From positions 1-43,246 of IMG/VR virus record IMGVR_UViG_3300033141_006331: DNA of 43,246 nt; one strand, 5' to 3'. This DNA is from a virus. The number at the start of each line of letters is the position of its first letter. Within the stretch, counting starts at the first letter, position 1. The notes beneath the pieces were generated by a model. The model saw only the letters and a program-made list of their open reading frames with translations. It ran no database searches and was not told the DNA's origin. This document shows positions 21,864-31,419 of this stretch, piece after piece. The translations under genes and the position numbers were made by a program.

Positions 21864-23654
21864 ATGCTGGGTGATGAAAAACTCAGAGTAGTGCTGGAGG
21901 CCCAAGATCGGGCTACACGCGTAATCAATCAAGCAGCCAGCCGCCTCGAGGCTAGAATGCAGGGCATGCAGCGGTCTTTTACTGATATGATGTCAGTGGC
22001 TGCTAAGGTGACAGGTTCCATCTATGCTATTCGCGAGGCATGGGACATGGTGGAGCATGGCGCTCGTATCGCTCAGCAACGCAGGACCTTTGAACGCCTA
22101 GCCGCTTCTTACAATGCCTCGGCCAGTCAGATTATTGCAGACCTCAAGCGCGTTTCACGTGAAACTGTTGACACTGCTTCTATGATCCAGGCGGCAGGAA
22201 CCGCTATGATGATGGGTATCCAGCCCGAGGCACTTACCCGCCTTATGGCTATTGCGCGGGCCACCGCCAAAATGACAGGCCAGGAAGTCACTAAGGCATT
22301 TGAGGACATTACTCTTGGTATTGCGCGGCAAAGCAAGATGATCCTGGATAATCTAGGTATCATCATTCGTGTCAAAGAGGCTAACGAACGTTATGCCGCG
22401 GCCCTTGGCAAAACCGCCAGTCAACTCACAGACGCTGAGAAGAAGCAAGCGTTTCTCAATGCAGCCCTTGAGGCAGGCGAGGACCTGATGCGCCGCTTGG
22501 GGGATCAATCAGATACCACTGCCGATAAGATTCAACGCCTAAAAACAGATATGCAGAATTTCTGGAATTGGCTTTCCACAGAGGTGGCAAGTGGATTCGC
22601 TGATTTTATCTATGAATATACGCCAATTGGCTGGGCGGATAAGTGGGCTGACTATGTAGAATCTTGGCGTAAATTCACCGAGAGCTTAGCTATGGAAATG
22701 AAAGGCCTGGATGCGGAATTAGCCATGACTCTTTATGGGCCGCGAAAAGGAAGAGGTAAAGTTAGCCTTCCTACTTTAGCTCTTGACCAATCTGAGCACA
22801 CTCAAGCCCTCCGGCAATACGAAGCCAGTACCTTCGAAGTTTTAGAAGAAATCAACCAGCAATGGCGCGAGGCCCATAAAGATATGGCTGCCAGGGCGAA
22901 GGAGGCCTACCAGGCAGACCTTGAAGCTCTGAAATATGCCAAGGAATCAGCAGTTCGCATTGAGATAGAGGCGGCCGAGCGTGGCCTGGATACATGGAAA
23001 GAAGTCAATGCGGAGATGATGCGCATTTCTGACGAGGTATGGGAGGCCTATACTTATCATGGAACTGAGGCACTTGAGAGCGTAAATGCGACTGCTGAGC
23101 AATCTTTTGATTATATGGCTGATCTTTCGCAGCGCACAGCAGAAGCTATGGAGCAAAATTTCAGTGACTTTTTCTTTGATGTTATGCGCGGAAAGTTCAA
23201 GGATTTTGGCGATTATGTGAGCGGATTTTTGACTTCGATACAGCGGTCTATTGCGGATGTGATGGGTCAAATGTTTGTGCGTCAAGTAATACCTGCTGCT
23301 GGTGAGTGGCTAGGCGGGAAGCTAATGGGTGGCGGGCTTTTCTTTCATCAGGGTGGAATTGTTGGTGAAATAGCGCCCCCGGTGCGTCCAGTACCTACCA
23401 CGCTTTTTGCTCATGCACCTAAGTTGCATTCGGGGCTCGGGCCTGATGAATTTCCGGCAATCCTTCAGAGAGGCGAGACAGTGCTTCCGAGAGGAGTAGC
23501 ACCAGCTCAAACCACCAATATCACGATATATGCAGTTGATTCTCAAAGTTTTGCCGACGCTATAAGAAGGAATAGAGCCGTCGTGGTGGGCGCATCTATT
23601 GAAGACGTGCGCTCGAACGGTCAGCTTCTGCAGATTTTAAGGGGGTTGCTCTAA
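21864..23654 (+). CDS. Tail tape measure protein
   Basis: 596 residues, mostly helical with long coiled stretches (MLGDEKLRVVLEAQDRATRV at the start). A C-terminal domain contains FADY-like aromatic spacing and SIQRSIADVMGQMFVRQV near residues 455-475, as in lambda-family tape measure C-termini. A glycine-rich hydrophobic segment (GGKLMGGGLFFHQGGIVGEI) follows. Length sets tail length; at the usual rough ratio it implies a tail of about 90 nm, short for a siphovirus. It is followed at once by the DUF2460 gene. Confidence 0.88.
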   Translation: MLGDEKLRVVLEAQDRATRVINQAASRLEARMQGMQRSFTDMMSVAAKVTGSIYAIREAWDMVEHGARIAQQRRTFERLAASYNASASQIIADLKRVSRETVDTASMIQAAGTAMMMGIQPEALTRLMAIARATAKMTGQEVTKAFEDITLGIARQSKMILDNLGIIIRVKEANERYAAALGKTASQLTDAEKKQAFLNAALEAGEDLMRRLGDQSDTTADKIQRLKTDMQNFWNWLSTEVASGFADFIYEYTPIGWADKWADYVESWRKFTESLAMEMKGLDAELAMTLYGPRKGRGKVSLPTLALDQSEHTQALRQYEASTFEVLEEINQQWREAHKDMAARAKEAYQADLEALKYAKESAVRIEIEAAERGLDTWKEVNAEMMRISDEVWEAYTYHGTEALESVNATAEQSFDYMADLSQRTAEAMEQNFSDFFFDVMRGKFKDFGDYVSGFLTSIQRSIADVMGQMFVRQVIPAAGEWLGGKLMGGGLFFHQGGIVGEIAPPVRPVPTTLFAHAPKLHSGLGPDEFPAILQRGETVLPRGVAPAQTTNITIYAVDSQSFADAIRRNRAVVVGASIEDVRSNGQLLQILRGLL

Positions 23655-24233
23655 GTGGCTAAGTTTCCTGATACAATCAGCGCTGTTTATCCTCTTATTG
23701 AGGAGATAGCATTTAAGACGCTGATAAGCAATTTCGACAATTTAGGCGAAGAGCAGCGTAAGCGCAAGTGGTTGTATCCCCGCAGGATAATCACGCTCAG
23801 GTTCAACGGACTTAGTCAGTCTGACATTCGTACTCTATGGCAATTTTACTTGGATCGAAGCGGTTCTTATGAAGCATTCAACTGGTTTCATCCCTACTCG
23901 AATACATATGAGGGCGAGTATGTAGGAACAGGGGATGGGTCTACAACGGTTTTCAACCTGCCATCAAAGAGTGCAACTTCCAGGACACTTTACATAGATG
24001 GGGTGTCGCAAACAGAGGGTACTAATTGGACGTTCACCTCAGAGGGTGGGGCAGATGGAGCTGACAAGTGCGAGTTTACTACGGCTCCTAACTCTGGCCA
24101 GAGGATAACATTTGATTTCTCAGGGTATTTGAAAGTCAGATGTAGGTTCGCAGAAGACATAATGAGTTTCGAAAACTTTGTGACCACACTTTACAGAACA
24201 GGGTTGAAACTTCAGGGATTATTAAATGCGTAA
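23655..24233 (+). CDS. DUF2460 family distal tail protein
   Basis: 192 residues starting with GTG directly after the tape measure stop. Conserved features of the DUF2460 (TIGR02217) family are present: FPDTISAVYPLIEEIAFKT at the start, RRIITLRF, an aromatic FNWFHP turn and the GDGSTTVFNL core. The protein forms part of the baseplate/distal tail complex in GTA-like and HK97-like tails. It overlaps the next gene by eight bases. Confidence 0.88.
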   Translation: MAKFPDTISAVYPLIEEIAFKTLISNFDNLGEEQRKRKWLYPRRIITLRFNGLSQSDIRTLWQFYLDRSGSYEAFNWFHPYSNTYEGEYVGTGDGSTTVFNLPSKSATSRTLYIDGVSQTEGTNWTFTSEGGADGADKCEFTTAPNSGQRITFDFSGYLKVRCRFAEDIMSFENFVTTLYRTGLKLQGLLNA

Positions 24234-25506
24234 CATAAACACAGATGTGCTGAGTGCATTAGCTGCCGAGGAATTAAGGCCATTTCTTCTCTTGGAAATG
24301 ACTATTGACGGCACAACATACAGATATACGAACTGCGACGTTCCGATCAACTATAATGGCAACACTTACGAGCCTTTAGGTATGCGGATCGGCTCTATTA
24401 GGTATAACTCTACAGGCATGGTGGACGGATTCGATATTACCCTGGACAACCTCAACTCTGTTTTTACGTCAATCTTTGTCGGTGGTACACCGCAAGGGTC
24501 GCCAGTCATATTGAGACAGATGTTAATGGATAATGATTGGCACATTTTAGGCCAACCTTGGGGCTTGGTGGCTGCTTATGACTTTGACGAAGGATCTGGA
24601 ACAACGCTGCATGACAGAAGCGGAAACGGGAATGATGGTACCATATATGGTGGCCCCGATTGGGTTACTGGAAAAAGTGGGTATGCTTTAGATTTTGATG
24701 GGACGGATGATTATGTTTCGGTTCCTACTTCTATTTTAAACCAAGATGCTGGTACATGGTCTGCCTTTGTATATGTTGACTCAACAACAAATAATGTTCG
24801 TATATTTTGCAGCGAGCATAGCAGTGCTGGAAACTATGAGTTTAGAACATACTACTATTCAAGTACGAACGGTCTTTTTTGGATAGTTGGGAATGGTGAT
24901 ACAACCTATTCCGTGATGCTTACGGATGAGTTATCTCTTGATGAGTGGATACATTTTTGTTGTATCTGGGAATACAACAGTGGCTCAGGCGAAACGACAA
25001 TCAAAGCATACCATAATGGCTCTCATACAGGCAGCCAATCTTTCTCTGGCAAGATACAAATACCAGATCAAGATATTAGAATAGCTAGATGGGGTTCACA
25101 ATACTTTGATGGAAAGGTTGATGAACTAAGAATTTATAACAGAAAACTTTCAGATGCAGAAATAAGTTATCTCTACAACAACCCAGGCCAGGACATGTCA
25201 GCGGGGGCTATAACATTGTTTAATGGGCAGATTGACAGGTGGTCATTAGACGAGGCTCAATTGGTGATGACAATTGCGGATATGAATGTTCAGTGGGCTC
25301 GTAAGCCACTTTCCCGTCATCCCGCATCGTGCAGGTGGCGCGTATTTAAAGGGCCAGAATGCGGTTATACAGGATCTGAAACCTGGTGCGATCGCAGTTA
25401 TGCTCGATGTTCAGCCCTCGGCAATACTGCGAATTTCGGCGGCTTCCGGTGGCTGCCATCTATAATGGATAAAGAAATCTGGTGGGGGAGGCAGCCAAAG
25501 TCATGA
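24226..25506 (+). CDS. BR0599/gpL-like tail hub protein with inserted LamG domain
   Basis: 426 residues. The N-terminal 110 residues (LLLEMTIDGTTYRYTNCDVP region) and C-terminal 100 residues (ITLFNGQIDRWS onward) are the two halves of a phage BR0599/DUF2163-type protein. The C-terminal half has four cysteines, C369, C379, C388 and C395, expected to hold an iron-sulfur cluster as in lambda gpL. Between them, about 112-322, is a laminin G/concanavalin-like jelly-roll domain (WGLVAAYDFDEGSG, GYALDFDGTDDYV, KVDELRIYNRKLSD). The insert could bind glycans on the host surface. Confidence 0.85.
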   Translation: MRNINTDVLSALAAEELRPFLLLEMTIDGTTYRYTNCDVPINYNGNTYEPLGMRIGSIRYNSTGMVDGFDITLDNLNSVFTSIFVGGTPQGSPVILRQMLMDNDWHILGQPWGLVAAYDFDEGSGTTLHDRSGNGNDGTIYGGPDWVTGKSGYALDFDGTDDYVSVPTSILNQDAGTWSAFVYVDSTTNNVRIFCSEHSSAGNYEFRTYYYSSTNGLFWIVGNGDTTYSVMLTDELSLDEWIHFCCIWEYNSGSGETTIKAYHNGSHTGSQSFSGKIQIPDQDIRIARWGSQYFDGKVDELRIYNRKLSDAEISYLYNNPGQDMSAGAITLFNGQIDRWSLDEAQLVMTIADMNVQWARKPLSRHPASCRWRVFKGPECGYTGSETWCDRSYARCSALGNTANFGGFRWLPSIMDKEIWWGRQPKS

Positions 25507-25937
25507 ACATCAGGCTTCTGACAGATAAATTCAGGGGAGCACCCTACAAGCTTGGAGGGTGGAACAGAAAAGAAGGCTTTGACTGCCTTAGCCTGATCAT
25601 GTGTGCAGGTGAGCATATCGGGGTTAATCCACCAATCGTGTTTAAAGATATCACAAAAGAAAGCTATCCTCAGTTGTGGATTGAGGATCAGGCAAAAGCT
25701 GAAGCTATCTTTTCAGAATTTTTAAGGGAGTTAGGCGATGAAATACCGCCTGAAAGAGCTTTGGCGGGAGACATCCTAGAACTTAGGGCAAAAGCAAGTG
25801 GGGAAAAGGTTTTTGGCATTCATGCAGGGCAAACTCTTGTATTGACAGCACTTGAAGACAAGGGTGTTGAGCTAGTTAGTCTAAGACTTTTCGAGATAGA
25901 GAAGGCTTATAGATGGGCAAAGAAGCAGGGCAAATAA
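25503..25937 (+). CDS. NlpC/P60-type phage cell-wall peptidase
   Basis: 144 residues from ATG 25503, which overlaps the preceding stop as ATGA and has GGGGGAGG upstream; GTG 25482 is less likely. The catalytic Cys28 is in GFDCLS and the His107 in GIHAGQTLV, with the usual spacing for lambda gpK-type C40 peptidases that open peptidoglycan for DNA entry at the tail tip. The third polar residue is not obvious. It overlaps the start of the tip protein gene. Confidence 0.8.
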   Translation: MNIRLLTDKFRGAPYKLGGWNRKEGFDCLSLIMCAGEHIGVNPPIVFKDITKESYPQLWIEDQAKAEAIFSEFLRELGDEIPPERALAGDILELRAKASGEKVFGIHAGQTLVLTALEDKGVELVSLRLFEIEKAYRWAKKQGK

Positions 25938-28366
25938 TAGGAATAGCTGGGGCAGTCGCTGGCATTGTTGTCGGCGGACCTCTCGGTTTTGCTATTGCTT
26001 TTGGTAGTGGGATTGTGGGAGGGCTTGTCTCTAGGTCCGATATTGAGTCTCCAAAGCTAGATGCTACTGATTTGCTCACCCGCGGATCTGCTGGGCTCAA
26101 ACTCAATACCCGCTCTACCAGCGAACCCTTGAAGATAGTTTATGGGCAATTGCGAGTTGGCGGCAATGACATATATATCCATTCCACAGGTGATGATCTC
26201 AAAGATCTGTGGATTGTACAGACTTTAAGCGAAGGAGAGTGTGATTCTATTACAGCCGCCTATTTAGGCGATAAGCTTTACAGTGAATATGGGGGAAACG
26301 CTGAATATTGGTTCCATTCGGGCTCTTCATCCCAAACTTATGATACCAATCTTCATACAGCAGATTCCCGTTGGACAGACAATTTGCGCTATACCTGTTA
26401 TATTGTGTGGCATCTCACTTATGACAGGGATTATTTTCAAAACCTGCCGCAACGCACGGTCATATTGAAGGGCCGCAAACTATATGATTTCCGTGACAGT
26501 ACCACGGCATGGTCGCAAAATCCCGTGTTAATTGCATATGACTGGCTCACCAACAGTCGGTATGGTTTGGGGAAAAGTGCATCGCAAATAGATACTGACT
26601 CCTGGACTGCCGCGGCCAATTACTGTGACACGAAAGGATGGAAACTTAATCTAGCAGTGTCCAATGCTCAATCATCTGGTTGGGATATTCTCAAAACTAT
26701 CCTGCTTCATGCAAGGCTCACTATTACTCAATATGATGGCAAGTATTATCTCTACTATGCTGATACCACTAGCGAATCCACAGTCATGGACATCACCGAT
26801 GAGCACATCGTCCAAGGTCCAGACGGCAAGGCGATGATCTCAGTTGATCAAGATTCCATGTGGGACCGGCCAGATGGGCTCAGGGTTTATTATATTAAAG
26901 CCGACAATGACGAATATGTAGAGGATTCTTTCTTTGTCGGTGAGGAAACTGGCAATATCAAGGATTTGCGGCTCACAGGCTTCACAGATAGGGAGACAGC
27001 GGGGCAACTTGCCACATACTGGTTGGAGCGCTGGCAGCTAGATCGCACTATCTCGTTGACTGTAAGAGACGATGCGGTAAAGCTAGAGCCACATGACTTA
27101 GTCACACTAACATCATCTGCGATCTCGGTCTCAAACCAACTAATGAGAGTTGCAGAGGCTAATATCAGGCCCGATGGATTTATTGACCTCAAGCTGCAAT
27201 ATGAGTCTGATGATCTGTATGATGATGAGTATAACATTAACACCGAAGAAACCTATACTACTACCCTACCTGATCCAACTGATGAACCGCCATCTGTTGG
27301 CAATGTGACCCAAAGTGAGGAAGTTTACTACTACCGCTTGAGATCCTTCACCCGCTGGAAGATCAGCTTTGACGAGCCTGCCAATTACCCCTGGTTTAGC
27401 CACGTGGAAGTATGGTGGAGCACAGATGATTCCAACTATAAACACCTGTTTGATACCACCAATGACTTTGCAATTGATCCGGTCGAAGAAGGTGAAACAC
27501 ATTACGTCAAACTCCGTACTGTCTCTATCTGGGGCACAAAGCAGAGCATGAGCAATGCTTACAAGATCTCACGCACTATTCAGGGAAAAACAGATGCACC
27601 GACATCGCTTTCGGCTCTGCATGCGATTGTGAACGCCAATACTATCAATTTGTATGCTGAGAAAGTCAGCGATCCTGATGTCGAGCTTTACGAATTTCGG
27701 CTTGGCCCATCGTGGTCAGGTGCGATATTCCTGGCGGCATTAAGAGCCCCGAACTTGAGCCTATATGGAGTAAAACCAGGAGAATATACTTTTTTTGCCA
27801 ATACTTTAGCCAACAATGGAGAATATGGAGATACACCAAAACAAGCATCTGCGTCTCTGCAAGATCCTCCCGATGGATGGACTGTGCAGCACACTGAGGC
27901 CTGTGATTATTCCAGTGGTACTCACAATAATACTGAGCAGACTACATACAACAGCGAATATTATCTCAAGTGTTCACATAGCAGTGGTAATCTGACAGGA
28001 ACCTATACATCTCCGGTTTACGATCTCGGATCTTCGGGCAGGTACATGGTCTATGTGCTGGTAGACATAGTAGTTACTGGGGCGGGCACAACATGGAATG
28101 ACGTGATTCCACCTGGTACAACATGGGATGAAATAGGAATCTCCAGTAAAACCTGGAACGAAATCTTTGAGCTGAACGCTGGGCCGCAGGTAAAGATAAA
28201 ACTTAAATATGGTGAGACAAACCCGCCCACCAATGAAGTTGAGAAGATGGAAATCTTGTCAGCCATAGTGACCGGCAGGTATTTCCAGGTAGAGATTGAG
28301 ATTACCGATCCGAGCGATGCGGTAAATGTTCTAGTTGAGCATTTCACCCTGAAATTCTGTCAATAG
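25913..28366 (+). CDS. TipJ-like host specificity/tail tip protein
   Basis: 817 residues. A glycine-rich hydrophobic N-terminus (about 5-40, GIAGAVAGIVVGGPLGFAIA) is followed by the attachment-protein core. The core includes LKIVYGQLRVGGNDIYIHS and later repeats of beta-rich, aromatic segments, two fibronectin-like modules (about 440-640) and a C-terminal beta domain. It closes the tail tip and probably contacts the receptor. It overlaps the NlpC/P60 gene and leads into the fibre genes. Confidence 0.85.
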   Translation: MGKEAGQIIGIAGAVAGIVVGGPLGFAIAFGSGIVGGLVSRSDIESPKLDATDLLTRGSAGLKLNTRSTSEPLKIVYGQLRVGGNDIYIHSTGDDLKDLWIVQTLSEGECDSITAAYLGDKLYSEYGGNAEYWFHSGSSSQTYDTNLHTADSRWTDNLRYTCYIVWHLTYDRDYFQNLPQRTVILKGRKLYDFRDSTTAWSQNPVLIAYDWLTNSRYGLGKSASQIDTDSWTAAANYCDTKGWKLNLAVSNAQSSGWDILKTILLHARLTITQYDGKYYLYYADTTSESTVMDITDEHIVQGPDGKAMISVDQDSMWDRPDGLRVYYIKADNDEYVEDSFFVGEETGNIKDLRLTGFTDRETAGQLATYWLERWQLDRTISLTVRDDAVKLEPHDLVTLTSSAISVSNQLMRVAEANIRPDGFIDLKLQYESDDLYDDEYNINTEETYTTTLPDPTDEPPSVGNVTQSEEVYYYRLRSFTRWKISFDEPANYPWFSHVEVWWSTDDSNYKHLFDTTNDFAIDPVEEGETHYVKLRTVSIWGTKQSMSNAYKISRTIQGKTDAPTSLSALHAIVNANTINLYAEKVSDPDVELYEFRLGPSWSGAIFLAALRAPNLSLYGVKPGEYTFFANTLANNGEYGDTPKQASASLQDPPDGWTVQHTEACDYSSGTHNNTEQTTYNSEYYLKCSHSSGNLTGTYTSPVYDLGSSGRYMVYVLVDIVVTGAGTTWNDVIPPGTTWDEIGISSKTWNEIFELNAGPQVKIKLKYGETNPPTNEVEKMEILSAIVTGRYFQVEIEITDPSDAVNVLVEHFTLKFCQ

Positions 28367-28376
28367 GAGACATCAT

Positions 28377-29081
28377 ATGGCACAAAACTGGGCAGATGAT
28401 GTTTTTGCGGGTGGACACGTTGGCCAGACGGATCTTCAAAACATGGAGAATAATTTTGCTTGTCTTAAATCTATGTTCTCGGGGGGCTCGGCCCCATCCA
28501 ACACCATTGCGGGCATGCCCTGGTTCGATACTACGCAGAAAGTCCTCAAATACCGCGACAGCGCAAATGCTGCCTGGCTCGGCCTAATGCACGGCGATAC
28601 AAATCAAAAGGTATGGGTTTACCGTGATAGTGCTATGGATGGATGGGCGGTAGATTCATCTATAACTGATCTAGTGCTGGCAATTAAAGGAGGTTCAACT
28701 TACACATCAGGAGGTGCTACGGCTGGAAACTGGTCTATAACAGGTTTGAGTGATAATGGACACACACATGGAGCAGGATCATATACGGTCAATGCCCACA
28801 ACCATCAATGGTATAATGAAAAAGGGAATAACGGTTGGGATGACTCCTACAACAGTGCTGGCGATGCACAAGGAATCCAGAAATACGGACCGAAATCGAG
28901 TAGTCGTAATCATCTTATTGTAAGCGACAGCACTACTGACTACTATCCCCAAGACCTCTATACAAATAACGCTTCTCCTGGTTTATCTGGTACCTCTGGC
29001 ACAGGAAATGCGTCCATATCCTCTAACGCAACTTGGCGCCCAGCAGCAGCGGTGGGCACATTGCAATATCTTGATCTGTAG
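28377..29081 (+). CDS. Tail fibre/collar-like adhesin
   Basis: 234 residues. The N-terminus (FAGGHVGQTDLQNMENNFAC) is followed by two short repeats around KVLKYRDSANAAW and KVWVYRDSAMDGW. A histidine-rich stretch (GHTHGAGS, then AHNHQW, about 123-142) may bind metal. The C-terminus ends in WRPAAAVGTLQYLDL, a motif typical of fibre tips. It likely contacts the receptor or a companion fibre. Confidence 0.75.
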   Translation: MAQNWADDVFAGGHVGQTDLQNMENNFACLKSMFSGGSAPSNTIAGMPWFDTTQKVLKYRDSANAAWLGLMHGDTNQKVWVYRDSAMDGWAVDSSITDLVLAIKGGSTYTSGGATAGNWSITGLSDNGHTHGAGSYTVNAHNHQWYNEKGNNGWDDSYNSAGDAQGIQKYGPKSSSRNHLIVSDSTTDYYPQDLYTNNASPGLSGTSGTGNASISSNATWRPAAAVGTLQYLDL

Positions 29082-29089
29082 GAGACGAT

Positions 29090-29494
29090 ATGCTTAGCAA
29101 AAAAGACAAAGAAGAAATCAGGCAAATGATCCAAGAAGAGCTGAAGGCAGCCCTTTTCCGTAAGATCACAATCGAACGAGGCCCGCGAAAGCAGGGAGAT
29201 CCTGAAAAAGTCATCAAGGAAGAAGAGTGGAATGTGCTGGACTTCTTGGCTGCCTACCTGCCGCGGATCGAAGCAGCTATGAGAGGTATGCAAGAAGATT
29301 TGGATCATACAAAGAACAAAGTCGAGACCTATAACCGGAAGCTTGAGGCAGTTGCCCAGACGTTGCTTGGCATGGAGAAGGCGGCAAAGAAAGTCGCCCT
29401 CTTATCGGATATGATTGCCGAGCGACAGCGGTTACTTCAGATTCCTGGTTATCAAATGGGTCATGAGGTTTTGAAAAATGAGAGCAGTGGTTGA
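29090..29494 (+). CDS. Coiled-coil tail-region protein
   Basis: 134 residues, mostly helical, charged, with heptad-like patterns (IRQMIQEELKAALFRKITIE; YLPRIEAAMRGMQEDLD). No membrane segment. It lies between fibre genes and overlaps the next gene by 17 bases. A structural or fibre-assembly role is possible; family not recognised. Confidence 0.65.
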   Translation: MLSKKDKEEIRQMIQEELKAALFRKITIERGPRKQGDPEKVIKEEEWNVLDFLAAYLPRIEAAMRGMQEDLDHTKNKVETYNRKLEAVAQTLLGMEKAAKKVALLSDMIAERQRLLQIPGYQMGHEVLKNESSG

Positions 29495-29933
29495 TCAAGA
29501 CCTAATCATTCACATCACAGAGCGAGGCGATACCGAGATCGGCCGTTTGCCCAAGGGCGTCGGGCTGGAGCGGCTGCGATGGGACGGTTCCAAGATCGTT
29601 GATCTAGCAGACTTGGATAAGATCTGGGTTGAGTGTAGAAACGGGGTTTTCATTCTTCATGCGGTCGAAGTTCCAGGGAGCCAGCTTGTGAAGATGAAAT
29701 ATGCAGATCGGAAAAGGTTGACCAAAGACGGAGATAAAATCAGGCTCAAAACAGCCGCAGAGATCGAGGCTGAGGCAAAGGAAGAAGAGCTGAAGGCTAA
29801 GCTCTCAAAGCTCTCACTCGATGATATTAGAGTTGCCTTGGTTCATTTGCTCAAGGCGACTAATATCATATCAACAACGGTGTCAATACCGACGGAGAAA
29901 TTGCAGTCAATAGCTAAACGTTTGGAGGAATGA
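29478..29933 (+). CDS. Hypothetical tail-region protein with acidic helical middle
   Basis: 151 residues. The first half is beta-rich (DQDLIIHITERGDTEIG, then RLRWDGSKIVDLADLD); the second is a charged helix (AAEIEAEAKEEELKAKLSKL). The start overlaps the previous gene by 17 bases. Not assigned to a family; probably part of the fibre/adhesin gene set. Confidence 0.65.
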   Translation: MRAVVDQDLIIHITERGDTEIGRLPKGVGLERLRWDGSKIVDLADLDKIWVECRNGVFILHAVEVPGSQLVKMKYADRKRLTKDGDKIRLKTAAEIEAEAKEEELKAKLSKLSLDDIRVALVHLLKATNIISTTVSIPTEKLQSIAKRLEE

Positions 29934-29934
29934 C

Positions 29935-30240
29935 ATGGCACGTATAAAAACAAAGACAATCCATTGGAACCCTTCACCAGACAGCGATGTTGCTGGCTAT
30001 AACGTCTATGTGCTGTTTGGTGAAACAGCACAACCCTATGAAGGGACAGCCATAAATGTGACAGGCACAGAAGTAAAGGTTCCTGATGACTTTCCCGATG
30101 GGACGTTTGACCAGGAAGGCAAGTATGTCGTCCAAGTAGCTGCAATTGATGACATGGGCAATGAGAGCGACACGATTCAGACAGTAGCGGAGTTTGATTT
30201 CGTCCCCCCTTTGCCACCGAGTGGCTTGGAGGTTTTATAA
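29935..30240 (+). CDS. Fibronectin type III-like single-domain protein
   Basis: 101 residues. The start KTIHWNPSPDSDVAGYNVYV and the EGKYVVQVAAIDDMGNESD strand match the beta sandwich of fibronectin type III, including the conserved Trp and Tyr. It ends PPLPPSGLEVL. Such stand-alone Fn3 domains in phages help bind surfaces or act as spacers. Confidence 0.7.
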   Translation: MARIKTKTIHWNPSPDSDVAGYNVYVLFGETAQPYEGTAINVTGTEVKVPDDFPDGTFDQEGKYVVQVAAIDDMGNESDTIQTVAEFDFVPPLPPSGLEVL

Positions 30241-30251
30241 GATGGCTCAAG

Positions 30252-30680
30252 ATGATTTGGTCAACTATCCAAAAATGGTCAAAACATATTCTTTTTATAA
30301 CGGTGATTCTTGTCTTGCTGACTGTGCCGATTGCAGTTGCTGGGGTTATTGCCCAGTGGGACGGGTTAATGTACGTAGCCCAAGACAAGATCACCTTCGC
30401 CTGGGATCCAAGCCAGGGGGCAGACTATTACGAGGTCCAAGCTCTATGGATAGACCCGACAAGCGGCCCTGTGATCTACGATCTTGGGCAGACCTCGGAT
30501 ACCCAAATGGAGATTATGAAGCCGAGGACTGGGCATTTCTATTTCAGGGTGAGAGCTTGTAATGAAGCAGGATGCAGTGATTGGAGTGAAAGCATTGACC
30601 CAGAAAAGACACAAATTGGTAAGCCATTTAGGGTTTATTTTAAAACTGCACCACCACAAGGCGGAATAACTATTGAGTAA
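30252..30680 (+). CDS. Membrane-anchored fibronectin type III-like protein
   Basis: 142 residues. An N-terminal hydrophobic segment (HILFITVILVLLTVPIAVAG, about 12-31) resembles a signal anchor or uncleaved signal peptide, then an Fn3 domain (DKITFAWDPSQGADYYEVQA; HFYFRVRACNEAGCSDWSES). The signal-like segment is unusual for a virion protein, which suggests an envelope location, for example on the lysogen surface. Start chosen at ATG 30252. Confidence 0.65.
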   Translation: MIWSTIQKWSKHILFITVILVLLTVPIAVAGVIAQWDGLMYVAQDKITFAWDPSQGADYYEVQALWIDPTSGPVIYDLGQTSDTQMEIMKPRTGHFYFRVRACNEAGCSDWSESIDPEKTQIGKPFRVYFKTAPPQGGITIE

Positions 30681-30692
30681 GGAGAATGGACA

Positions 30693-30965
30693 ATGGCGCT
30701 CAAAACTAAGCATATCTCAAAACGAGACAACGGCACTTACATCATAACGGCAGAAGAAACATCTCTCCAGATCGGAACAGATGAGAAAGGAGATCCGATC
30801 TATCAGACATTCTCTGTGATACACAATCCCAAAGACAAGGACACAGTGTTGCAGGAAAAGTTCACCAAGGAGATACAAAGGTACAAACAGAAGCAGGAAG
30901 CCTTGGCAACAGTAAAATCAAAAGTTGATACAGTGCTTGCAGAAATTGATTACAGCAAGCTTTAG
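30693..30965 (+). CDS. Small tail-region protein, charged C-terminal helix
   Basis: 90 residues with ribosome site AAGGAGAA. The first half is a beta hairpin type segment (GTYIITAEETSLQIGTDEKG) and the second a coiled helix (YKQKQEALATVKSKVDTVLA). No assigned family. Translation context suggests it belongs to the same late operon. Confidence 0.65.
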   Translation: MALKTKHISKRDNGTYIITAEETSLQIGTDEKGDPIYQTFSVIHNPKDKDTVLQEKFTKEIQRYKQKQEALATVKSKVDTVLAEIDYSKL

Positions 30966-30975
30966 GAGGTAAGAG

Positions 30976-31419
30976 ATGGGTGAAGTAACCTGGACCAGTT
31001 ATGGAACGTGGACTACAGCTATTAGCTCTGGCCTTGATAGCTTGGCAGATGATGGGCTGGCTATAAGTTCTGCCATAGATAACAGTTCCAATAAAAAGCT
31101 ATTCGTTGACATTGAGGTTTATCTGGCTTCAGTTGATCTATCCTCTTCTACGAATCCAGCTATCTACATCTGGCTTATTGCCCGAACAGACGGAACTAAT
31201 TTTGAAGATGGTGGAACGAGCGTAACCCCTGCCCGTGCTCCTGATGCCATTATCCCACTTAGAACAGGTACGGGAGCTATGACTCAAAGGGTATTTGCTC
31301 GAATGCTCATGGCAACGCCGGACCAATTCAAGATTCTCGTGCAGAACAAAGCAGGAGCTACGTTAGCAGCAAGTGGCAACACGGTTAAATATAATCTCTA
31401 CGGAGAGACGGTAGCCTAA
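30976..31419 (+). CDS. Phage tail/adhesin domain protein
   Basis: 147 residues, ribosome site TTTAGGAGG. Serine/threonine-rich, beta-strand-heavy (KLFVDIEVYLASVDLSS; YIWLIARTDGTNFEDGG). It overlaps the following adhesin by one base (TAATG). Resembles small tail-associated proteins near LamG adhesins; function inferred from neighbours. Confidence 0.6.
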   Translation: MGEVTWTSYGTWTTAISSGLDSLADDGLAISSAIDNSSNKKLFVDIEVYLASVDLSSSTNPAIYIWLIARTDGTNFEDGGTSVTPARAPDAIIPLRTGTGAMTQRVFARMLMATPDQFKILVQNKAGATLAASGNTVKYNLYGETVA

